Part shown: positions 1-7,014 of the stretch, piece by piece
How positions within the stretch are numbered: position 1 is the stretch's first letter
Layout of the letters: each line of letters starts with the position of its first letter
Assembly: GCA_035506255.1 (NCBI GenBank)
Contig: DATJPS010000113.1
Coordinates: 1 to 10,432, forward strand
DNA length: 10,432 bases
Source of the DNA: CAIYXV01 sp035506255
GTDB taxonomy: Bacteria; Margulisbacteria; WOR-1; XYC2-FULL-46-14; WPAF01
Reading direction: 5' to 3'
Position numbers and translations under genes: made by a program
Notes under the pieces: model-generated
Database searches by the model: none
Told to the model about the DNA's origin: nothing
Seen by the model: only the letters and a program-made list of their open reading frames with translations

Positions 1-1
1 C

Positions 2-1105
2 GGAAATTTTGACCTTGAATTTGCCCATCGGCTCCTGGGCAACTTCGGCGGCGACAGTGTTTATAAGAACACCTTCTTTTTTGCCTTCCGGCGCGACGTG
101 GCCGAAGCCTGGGCAAAAGGATACGACAGGCCCAGCGCGCTTGACGGCCGACCGCTCCATGAGACCTATGATTTGGATTTTTCGAACCACTTCACGGCCG
201 CCTGCCTAACCTCTACTAAAGAGCAGTGGATGGCCACTTATGCCGACAAAGGTAAGGGTTTTGCAAAGTCGGACTGGGAATTCCTCTGGGACCATGCTCA
301 GGATATCAAGAAAATGGCGGACGGATTGGGCGGCGCCGATATCGGGAGCGGGGACGAGACCTGGTCGGACATCGGCACGATTGGGGAATATTTCTCCCGG
401 TTAAAGGGCATCCTGTCGCCGGACGCGCAAATACGGAGGAAGAGCCGCGAAATGATGGGCATCCCCGGGGCCAAAGCGGTCCATCGCGCCGCGGTCGATG
501 ACGTTACCTTTACCGGTGAAAGCCATTATATCGGCCGGTCGGTTTTCAAAAGAGGCGGGAAGATCGGAAATAATGTGATCGTTATCGGCTCCATTTTTGA
601 GAGTTATGTCGATATCCCCGACAACACCATTATTATCGGAAGCCGGATCCATCATGTCAACTTCGACCAGAACAGCAAGTCGCCCAAATTGATCTACTTT
701 GTTAATCAGGATTCGGAGGAAGCCAGCCTGACCATCCAAGGGAATACCGCTTATTCAAGTATATATTTAATGAACGGCCAGACCCTTCTGGGAGGATTCC
801 CCATCCCGCTCACCGGGAAAGAAACAAAGCGCAATCAAGGGACCGGAAGGTCCGCCATTGAACCCTATTTGAACCATTACGCGATGGATGGGAAAATGGT
901 CGAACAATCGATCTCCGGGATCGGGGCTATTACCGATTCGAGCCTGATCGCCCAGCTGGTTCATCTGGGGACTCCGGCCGATTCCGCCGCTAAACCGTCG
1001 GTCAAGAACCTTAAACGGGTCAACAGTTTAAGCCGGTCCGACAAAGCGGCCGAAGGTTTAAAGCGGGAAATAGAAGAAGAACTGCGTAGTAGGGATATAA
1101 TTTAA
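2..1105 (+). CDS. Nucleotidyltransferase-like protein, C-terminal part (5' end outside window)
   Basis: The frame is open from the first bases of the window to a TAA stop, giving 367 residues of a longer protein; a GTG at 98 is internal and not a credible start. The segment WSDIGTIGEYF (362-394) matches the W-x-D-[VI]-G-T-x-x-x-Y element near the end of the nucleotidyltransferase domain in GlgC/RmlA/ManC-type sugar-1-phosphate nucleotidyltransferases. After it, about 505-660 shows hexapeptide-like steps (IGRSVF, IGNNVIVIGS, IPDNTIIIGS) expected of a short left-handed beta-helix, as in the GlgC C-terminus. The last 120 residues are not recognised and end in a charged helix. By family, such enzymes join a sugar 1-phosphate to an NTP. 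The catalytic N-terminus (G-x-G-T-R-x) lies outside the window, so activity and substrate are unknown. An FKP-like fucose-1-phosphate guanylyltransferase is an alternative. It ends 178 bases before the next gene, which has its own promoter. Confidence 0.6.
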   Translation, partial: GNFDLEFAHRLLGNFGGDSVYKNTFFFAFRRDVAEAWAKGYDRPSALDGRPLHETYDLDFSNHFTAACLTSTKEQWMATYADKGKGFAKSDWEFLWDHAQDIKKMADGLGGADIGSGDETWSDIGTIGEYFSRLKGILSPDAQIRRKSREMMGIPGAKAVHRAAVDDVTFTGESHYIGRSVFKRGGKIGNNVIVIGSIFESYVDIPDNTIIIGSRIHHVNFDQNSKSPKLIYFVNQDSEEASLTIQGNTAYSSIYLMNGQTLLGGFPIPLTGKETKRNQGTGRSAIEPYLNHYAMDGKMVEQSISGIGAITDSSLIAQLVHLGTPADSAAKPSVKNLKRVNSLSRSDKAAEGLKREIEEELRSRDII

Positions 1106-1111
1106 CAGCAT

Positions 1112-1130
1112 ACCCCCTCTTCCAGGGGGT
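1112..1130 (+). terminator. Possible intrinsic terminator after the nucleotidyltransferase-like gene
   Basis: A perfect 7-bp inverted repeat, ACCCCCT (1112-1118) and AGGGGGT (1124-1130), encloses a 5-base loop and starts 6 bases after the stop codon. The stem is G+C-rich, but the tract after it (TATAATTCTT) is only moderately T-rich, so termination may be weak or incomplete. Confidence 0.45.
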
Positions 1131-1224
1131 TATAATTCTTCGTTTGGACGCTTCAATCCGGACCATGTGCAGAGATCTATACTGCCTGGTTGTTTGCATT
1201 AACATTACCCCCTCCAGATTTATT

Positions 1225-1251
1225 GAAATATCTGCATAAATTTAACGATAT
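1225..1251 (+). promoter_or_regulatory. Sigma-28/sigma-D-like promoter of the PfkB-DUF89 fusion gene
   Basis: GAAA at 1225-1228 is followed after exactly 15 bases by AACGATAT at 1244-1251. The sigma-28 family consensus is TAAA-N15-GCCGATAA (GCCGATAT for Bacillus sigma-D). The same arrangement occurs before the other two transcription units of the window. Predicted transcription start is near 1258, giving a leader of about 26 bases. The site can also be read as a sigma-70 promoter, TTGAAA (1223-1228), 18 bases, GATATA (1247-1252). Confidence 0.5.
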
Positions 1252-1270
1252 ATATACGGGAAAGAGAGCC

Positions 1271-1276
1271 AAGGAG
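1271..1276 (+). promoter_or_regulatory. Shine-Dalgarno site fixing the start of the fusion gene
   Basis: AAGGAG lies 7 bases before the ATG at 1284. It is a near-perfect ribosome binding site and supports this start codon, which also places the first PfkB strand (ALIAGRMGIDIV) at residues 11-22, as expected. Confidence 0.8.
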
Positions 1277-1283
1277 ACATAAT

Positions 1284-4200
1284 ATGGCCGGAAGTATAGA
1301 ATTCAACCCAAAAGCATTGATCGCCGGTCGGATGGGCATTGATATAGTGTCCAACTCAACACGCGCCAATGTCCGCATGGCCGGGGGGTCCGGCCTTCAC
1401 GCCGCGCTGGCCGCTTCACTGCTCGCACCGACCGCGCTGGTAAGCCTGACCGGAAAGGATTTTCCCTCTGCCACTTTAGAAATACTAAAAAACAGGATCG
1501 ATGTTTCGGGTATAACAGTTGACCCCACCAGGGACTGCAACCAATGGGTCGGATATTATCCTTCCCTCGACCAGGCAAAAACTTCAAGCTATGCCCATAA
1601 CATACCGGAATCGTCCATTTCGATCCCCGAAGATTTACAGAAATCAGCCTGCGTTTTCATCGGCGCCATGCACCCCAGCCTGCAACTTGAGATCCTGTCC
1701 CAGCTTCAGACCCCTTCCCTGGTTATGATCGACACTATCCGCCAGCTGATAAAAAGGGAACCGCAACTGGTAAGCGAAGCTTTTTCAAAAGCTGATGTAG
1801 TCGTGGTGAACCGGGAAGAGGCCGAACTTTTTGCCGGCACCACCGACGAATACATCGCATTGGATACATTGCTCGCCCTGGGACCGAAAGTAGCCATCAT
1901 CAAGCTCGGCTCCGACGGCGCGGTCATGGCTTCCGGCAACCTTATCTTCAGGGTACCGGCCATGAACCAGGCGCCGGTTGACACGACCGGGGCCGGCGAT
2001 TCATTTGGCGGGGCGTTCACCGGATATGTGGCCCGTGAAATAGCAAGGCACCGCGTGCTGGACAACCTGGTCTTCGGCGAAGCATTCCTGATGGCGTCGG
2101 TGATGGCGTCTTTCAAAGTGGAAGGTTTCGGGTCGGAAAGGCTGATCTCCCTCACTCCGCAGGAGTTGTTCTCCCGGTTCATGAGCTCCCGGGCATCGCT
2201 GATGTCCCAGCTAAAGTTGGAGGAACGGGGAAGATTGAATGGAGGCGTCCTGGTCAACCTTTACAACCATCCCGACGTCATGTCCGAGCAGACCGCGCAG
2301 AAGCTGATCTCCCCTGAATATTTTCCGGGATCGTACTCGTTCGACAAGGCCACCGGAAGCCTGGAATTCACCGGCCTGGACATGTGCCTAGAACAAAAGC
2401 TCCAGGCCGTACTGAGGGATAAGCGGGCGGAAGCCGATTCTTCCGTCCTGACCAGGAAATACGGCGAGGAGATCGCGAACCTTGATCCTTCGCGGTTCTC
2501 GTATTTCTCCCTAACGGAAGGGGTTTTTGTACTCGGCCGCATGCTCCACCCCGGCGATCGGCTCGATACTTTTTCCGCCGAGAACGAATGGGTGCATCTT
2601 AAAGCAAAGGATGCCGTGAAGAAAATGACCGGAACGCTTTCCGCCCGGGACTGGCTGGTCACGCTGGCGGGGGCGAACGCAATAGAGGCGTACAGCTTTA
2701 AGCCGAAGTATGAGGAACGGGTAAAACATTTCGAGAAGGTATCGCAGGATCCTAAAAGCTATCCCCTGGCGCTTGACGCCAGCGCGATCTTCGAATCCAG
2801 GGTAATGTCGAAACCTACCAGTATCGCCTATATCACCGATAACCATGGCGAAGCGGATGTCGACTTGAAGTTCATCCTGGAACTTGCCCGCCGCTACGAA
2901 TCGATGGAAGGAAACGGAGAATGGCAGATCGGGATTATTCCAAAGGCGACCCCTGTCGGTACCGATGCGACCTATGATTCGATCATGGCTTGCATCACCG
3001 AAAGCGATTCCCCCGTCGTCGAACTGCAAAGGTTCATAGCCGCCGGAAAGGTCAAAGTTCTTGAGGGTGGATCGCGGACCCAAGGGGTGAACCTTCCCCA
3101 TCTGTCGCAGGAAGTCGGCGATTTCCTGTCCGAAGTGCAGCGGGCCAATGGCGTAGTCATCGCCAAAGGCGAAGCCAACATGCATACGCTTTCCGGGATC
3201 GAGATCGATTCGTTCCTGGTTTATATGGCAAAGAACCGCGATGCCGCAATGGCTGCCGGCGTCAGCTTGAACGGGCTGGTCGCCGCTTTTGTTCCGGCCG
3301 GAATCCGGGGCGTGGTGGGAATGGCAGAAGAAATAAGGCAGAACCTTGCCGATGTCCTGGCCGCAGTGCAAAGCGAACGGTTCGCGGCGCTAGTCTCTTT
3401 AGATAAAATAAGGGAAAGGATGCGGGAGACCGGCGAACTGTTCGTTGATGCGGTCAACAATTACACTTCAAGCGAACCAATGCTCTACGGCAATAAAGCC
3501 GCGACTTATATACTTCCGATCATCGAAGATCCAAAGGTCAAGGGGTATGTTCCGGTATTCATCGCACGGGGGAGCATGCCTTTCAAAACCGCCTGGGATA
3601 CGATCGCTCAAAGAATGACGGGAGCGTCCCAGAGCTACCCCTTCATGCCCAAGATTAGCGTAGTTCCCAAGCACTCACCGTCCAACCTGATACTGCAGAT
3701 GCTGACACCGGCAGAAGCGGAGCGACGGATTTCCGAGGAGTTGTACTCACAGTTGGCAACGGTTTTCAACTGCCTGCCAGCTACCGTCCGCACGGAGGTC
3801 GAGGCAAAACTGGGTCATGGATTCGCCGGGATCAAAGGCAAGACATTGAAAGAGGCCGTGGATGCCCTGGCCAGTATCGGGCTGGACCCCCGCTATGAGC
3901 GGGCGATGGAGCTTTTCCGTCAGCTTGAAGCGGAAAAGGGAAAGCGCCCCCAGGACCGAGACCCGGAAATAAGGACGCGTATTAAGGCCATCTATGGGAG
4001 CTTGAAGCGCGATTCGTCCCACACCGTACGCCCGCTACTGAACTCTTTGCTAGCCAGCACCGAATTCGGGAAATACGTCGCGGCCAATCGGCTGCTTTTT
4101 ATCGATGAGGCCGGTTCGACCGGCAGCACCGTGGCCTCCGCCGAACTGCTGGTCCGCTCTTTTAACCAGGCGGCGGACTGGAAGTTCTATACCATCCAGC

Positions 4201-4796
4201 CGACCAAGGACGAGCACGAAATATACGACGGCGATTGCGGGATAAAGTTCAAGCCGGAAGAGAATCAGCCAAAGCTCTACGACATGATATTCGTGGACGG
4301 CGTTCGATTCACTTACCGGGAAGCCCGGGCAGAGCTGTCCGCGCATCTTGATCGGGGTATTTCTTATAAGGAAAAAATGGCCGAGTACAATGCTGCGGTG
4401 GCAGAATTCTTACGGCCCGGCCTGGATCTTCTGCTCAAAGGGATAGAACATGTCAACAGCCGCCACGCCAAAGAAGTGCTGAAGATGCTGCTGCGCGAAC
4501 GTCAGGCGGAGCGTTCCGATCCCATGGCCCGGCTGGCCGGTAAAATTGCGGAGATCGTGGTCAAGGAAGAACGGGTCCCTAACCATACCAAACACCGTTA
4601 TACCATCAGAGCCGAACTGGAGCGGCTGGAAGAAAGGCTCGCGGACATGCTGGAGGGGGACCGGGAAGCTGCGGCAAAGCTGGCGGCGTTGGACAGCGGG
4701 ATCGCCGGTTACGACAGCATCCAGACGCTTTCCAGATGGCAGAAAGATTTCGATAAATATATGGGGGATGTGGCCAGAGGGAGCAGATCGATCTAG
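1284..4796 (+). CDS. PfkB-family kinase / DUF89 (ARMT1-like) phosphatase / phosphoribosyltransferase-like fusion protein
   Basis: This 1170-residue protein has three regions and no signal peptide or membrane segment. Residues 1-305 are a PfkB/ribokinase-family kinase: GGSG at 34-37, NREEAELF from N176, and the anion-hole and catalytic motif DTTGAGDSFGG at 233-243 with presumed base D239. Residues about 310-695 match DUF89 (ARMT1-like), a metal-dependent phosphatase family acting on sugar phosphates and related damaged metabolites; the metal-site motif DNHGE is at 519-523 and VVIAKGEAN ends at N632. Residues about 730-1000 look like a phosphoribosyltransferase: ARGSMP at 761-766 and a PRPP-loop-like IDEAGSTGST at 940-949. 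The roughly 175-residue gap between these is larger than in ordinary type I enzymes, so this part is less sure. The last 150 residues are charged and helical. Kinase and phosphatase active sites look intact. The substrate is unknown; family precedents include sugars, nucleosides and ribose 1-phosphate. The gene is probably a single transcription unit. Confidence 0.85.
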   Translation: MAGSIEFNPKALIAGRMGIDIVSNSTRANVRMAGGSGLHAALAASLLAPTALVSLTGKDFPSATLEILKNRIDVSGITVDPTRDCNQWVGYYPSLDQAKTSSYAHNIPESSISIPEDLQKSACVFIGAMHPSLQLEILSQLQTPSLVMIDTIRQLIKREPQLVSEAFSKADVVVVNREEAELFAGTTDEYIALDTLLALGPKVAIIKLGSDGAVMASGNLIFRVPAMNQAPVDTTGAGDSFGGAFTGYVAREIARHRVLDNLVFGEAFLMASVMASFKVEGFGSERLISLTPQELFSRFMSSRASLMSQLKLEERGRLNGGVLVNLYNHPDVMSEQTAQKLISPEYFPGSYSFDKATGSLEFTGLDMCLEQKLQAVLRDKRAEADSSVLTRKYGEEIANLDPSRFSYFSLTEGVFVLGRMLHPGDRLDTFSAENEWVHLKAKDAVKKMTGTLSARDWLVTLAGANAIEAYSFKPKYEERVKHFEKVSQDPKSYPLALDASAIFESRVMSKPTSIAYITDNHGEADVDLKFILELARRYESMEGNGEWQIGIIPKATPVGTDATYDSIMACITESDSPVVELQRFIAAGKVKVLEGGSRTQGVNLPHLSQEVGDFLSEVQRANGVVIAKGEANMHTLSGIEIDSFLVYMAKNRDAAMAAGVSLNGLVAAFVPAGIRGVVGMAEEIRQNLADVLAAVQSERFAALVSLDKIRERMRETGELFVDAVNNYTSSEPMLYGNKAATYILPIIEDPKVKGYVPVFIARGSMPFKTAWDTIAQRMTGASQSYPFMPKISVVPKHSPSNLILQMLTPAEAERRISEELYSQLATVFNCLPATVRTEVEAKLGHGFAGIKGKTLKEAVDALASIGLDPRYERAMELFRQLEAEKGKRPQDRDPEIRTRIKAIYGSLKRDSSHTVRPLLNSLLASTEFGKYVAANRLLFIDEAGSTGSTVASAELLVRSFNQAADWKFYTIQPTKDEHEIYDGDCGIKFKPEENQPKLYDMIFVDGVRFTYREARAELSAHLDRGISYKEKMAEYNAAVAEFLRPGLDLLLKGIEHVNSRHAKEVLKMLLRERQAERSDPMARLAGKIAEIVVKEERVPNHTKHRYTIRAELERLEERLADMLEGDREAAAKLAALDSGIAGYDSIQTLSRWQKDFDKYMGDVARGSRSI

Positions 4797-4797
4797 T

Positions 4798-7014
4798 TCA
4801 ACGTTTCGGTTTTACCTCGGTTAATTTAAAATTAACTTCCATCGCCCCCTCCACCCCATTTTCTTCAACCGTGACTTCAAGACCATTGATTGGTTTTCCG
4901 GCAAGGTCGGTTAACTCAACCGATTTTCCTGAGGTTTCTATTTTAATGTCCGTCTGCGCCATCAGTTTGGCAAGTTCGAGTGCGGCGGCCTGCAATTCCT
5001 CTTTTTCAGCAATATATTTTCCGTCTGAATTCAAAAAGCAGAACCGCAAAGTCTGTCCAGACCGGTGAAGTGAAGTGGCAAGCCTTATGCTAAACAGCAA
5101 ATATTTAAAGAACCCGAGATTCGGGTTTTCAGCAAGCCCATTGGCGATCCGATCGCTCCCCATTACCCTGGCCAGATAATTATAAGGCGGGTAAGGAGAA
5201 CTTTCGATTAAATCCACATGATTTATGATCAATTCTTTTTCCGCTTCAGTCAATTCCCCTGACGCAACAAGTTCGTTCATTCTATGTTCAATAATTTTCC
5301 AATATTGATTGACGCTCTGTTTGGAGTCCATCGCCGGGTCGGAAATCCCGATCACCATCCCCAGGTATTGCTTATTTAATGCTGGCACCCTGTTTCCAAT
5401 TGCCGTGATCGCCGCCTGCCAATTACGGTTATCCCCAATCGCAGAAAGCAGCATCTCCCGGTGCGCTAAAATCTGTTCATATTTCAGGTTTGTCAATGCG
5501 GCTCCGTAAGGAGAAATATCCGCGATCGTCAGCAAGAAAATACTATCCAGTAGCTTGGCTGCCCGGCCCGCATCAAAGCCCCCTTCTGGGGCGATATATT
5601 TCTGCACCTGGGGATCCTTTAAAAAACTAACGAATGACCGGGCTGAAAGGTCCGGCATGATGCAGCTGGTTAAAAGAACATGGTACCTGGTCGCCAAATG
5701 ATAAACCGCCTGGTCTGCTTCCGGCATTTTTAAGTCGCTCAGAAGAGATAGCCGGCCCAAAGTGTCATAGCTTCTTTCGGGATGAACATACCATTCCACC
5801 AGCTTGGTCAAATCGTGCATTAATGCCAAATAAAGAAGGTGCTCCACCGAGTATTTACTTGATATTGCGGTTATTGTTTCCAGGTTGCGATGTGCACGTT
5901 CCTTATCGTCAATCGTCGCAAGCTTTCCAACCCCTTTTTGTTCTTTTTCCAATTGGCCAACGGCCACTTTAGTCTGTATTATCCCTGCTGCTACATCTAA
6001 AATATGACCATGGATTGTTTTTAAGTTCTTCTCGTCGATCGTGCCATGGTATTCACGATAGATGACGCCGGCAAATTCATAAAGGTCCTCCGCCAATAGT
6101 TTATTAATGTCCCGCCTGACGGAGTCATAGCTAGAAAAGTCTATCCCTGGGGCCGCGGCGGCAATTCTTCCCGCTATCCTTTTAAATAAATATCTTGCTA
6201 AAATGACCGCAGGAGTGTTTTGGATTGGGATCCTTTTAGTTTTTTCGATCGTCTCTCCTTGCCGGACCGATGCCACATAATCCCTTATCGCACGGCCGGC
6301 GGCGGTGAAGTCATCGTTCACGATCTCAAAATCGTAATATTGGGCGCGGGCATCGTATGCTTCGATCGCATCCGCCGATATTTTTGCCAGTCGGTCGGAA
6401 GCATCCCTACCTTCTTCCCTTGCCCGTTTATGTATGCGGCCGGCAATAGCGTCGTATTGCTCCCGCGGTGTACCCGCCATTTTTACATATATAGAGCGAT
6501 AGATCACATCGGTCCGGCCGGAAAAATAATCACGCAAACTATCCATGATCGATGCTCCGGCCACTACTATGCCGCTTTTACCCGCAGCTATAAGTTGTTC
6601 TATTTGTTCTTTGCGAACCCCATAAAATGTCCCATAGCCCCCTTCACAAGCAATAATCTCCCCATGTCTGACCGCTTCTAGAAATTCTGTTTCACCGGTA
6701 AAATGGTAATCCACGCCGTCTGCTTCGTTAGCCGCCGGAGGACGGGTAGTGGATAAAAGAGAGAGTTCAAAACCCATTCTTTTTACTAGCATTTTTGCAA
6801 TCGAGGTCTTCCCGCATCCGGTATAACCTGAAACGGTCAAAATGACCGGAATCGGCTTTATAGCGCTCCCGTTTTCCCCGATCGGAGAGATCGCGCCGGG
6901 CGCGGATAGACCACTCAATGGCTCAGTGGAAATCCTTCCGGTTTCATTCGCGACCGTTCTTTGATACACGGGGGAGGGCCCGATATGATCAGATATCTTT
7001 ACATTATTTCCCAC
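4798..7014 (-). CDS. Guanylate-kinase/PhnN-fold kinase fused to an HD phosphohydrolase domain
   Basis: This 738-residue protein starts at a GTG that overlaps the stop of the upstream gene by 11 bases, which implies translational coupling. After a 55-residue linker-like N-terminus, residues 56-250 have the guanylate kinase fold: P-loop GYTGCGKTS (63-71), STTRPP (88-93), YHF (103-105), YGTFYG (127-132) and IVNDDF (231-236). Residues used by true guanylate kinases to bind GMP differ: the second Arg of the TTRxPRxGE motif is Ala94, the Glu of the LEHAE/IEWAQ segment is Ala, the residue after YG is Val, and the DIDxQG Asp is absent (VVAGAS). GMP is therefore a doubtful substrate; ribose 1,5-bisphosphokinase PhnN is a relative worth comparing. 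Residues 370-505 form an HD domain: H375, H400-D401 with K404, and D499 in LLTIADI, resembling the GlnD/RelA type. The C-terminus is unassigned. Sampled lines are poorer in G+C (about 44%) than several neighbouring stretches. No transmembrane segment is evident. Confidence 0.82.
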   Translation of the reverse strand: MGNNVKISDHIGPSPVYQRTVANETGRISTEPLSGLSAPGAISPIGENGSAIKPIPVILTVSGYTGCGKTSIAKMLVKRMGFELSLLSTTRPPAANEADGVDYHFTGETEFLEAVRHGEIIACEGGYGTFYGVRKEQIEQLIAAGKSGIVVAGASIMDSLRDYFSGRTDVIYRSIYVKMAGTPREQYDAIAGRIHKRAREEGRDASDRLAKISADAIEAYDARAQYYDFEIVNDDFTAAGRAIRDYVASVRQGETIEKTKRIPIQNTPAVILARYLFKRIAGRIAAAAPGIDFSSYDSVRRDINKLLAEDLYEFAGVIYREYHGTIDEKNLKTIHGHILDVAAGIIQTKVAVGQLEKEQKGVGKLATIDDKERAHRNLETITAISSKYSVEHLLYLALMHDLTKLVEWYVHPERSYDTLGRLSLLSDLKMPEADQAVYHLATRYHVLLTSCIMPDLSARSFVSFLKDPQVQKYIAPEGGFDAGRAAKLLDSIFLLTIADISPYGAALTNLKYEQILAHREMLLSAIGDNRNWQAAITAIGNRVPALNKQYLGMVIGISDPAMDSKQSVNQYWKIIEHRMNELVASGELTEAEKELIINHVDLIESSPYPPYNYLARVMGSDRIANGLAENPNLGFFKYLLFSIRLATSLHRSGQTLRFCFLNSDGKYIAEKEELQAAALELAKLMAQTDIKIETSGKSVELTDLAGKPINGLEVTVEENGVEGAMEVNFKLTEVKPKR

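Noticed and set aside
335..342. GCCGATAT inside the nucleotidyltransferase-like gene, identical to the sigma-D -10 element.
   Set aside because: The -35 position 15 bases upstream (316-319) is GGCG, and no gene start follows. The same holds for GCCGATAT at 6374-6381, where the -35 position is GTAT.
2511..3371. Long minus-strand open frame (286 codons) opposite the DUF89 region.
   Set aside because: It lies wholly antisense to a protein with recognised domains, has no family-like motif, and is best explained as a shadow of G+C-rich codon use. The other antisense frames in the window are similar.
4820..4836. Perfect A/T-rich inverted repeat GTTAATTT-A-AAATTAAC.
   Set aside because: The one-base centre cannot form a hairpin loop without breaking pairs, the stem is weak, and it lies within the coding end of the minus-strand gene, so it was not called a terminator.
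4798..7014. Lower G+C in the kinase-HD gene as a sign of recent transfer.
   Set aside because: Four 60-base lines I counted average about 44%, against 53-63% in three neighbouring lines, but a line at 8221-8280 in the operon partner has only 20 of 60. The contrast is uneven, and the two genes overlap and appear co-transcribed.
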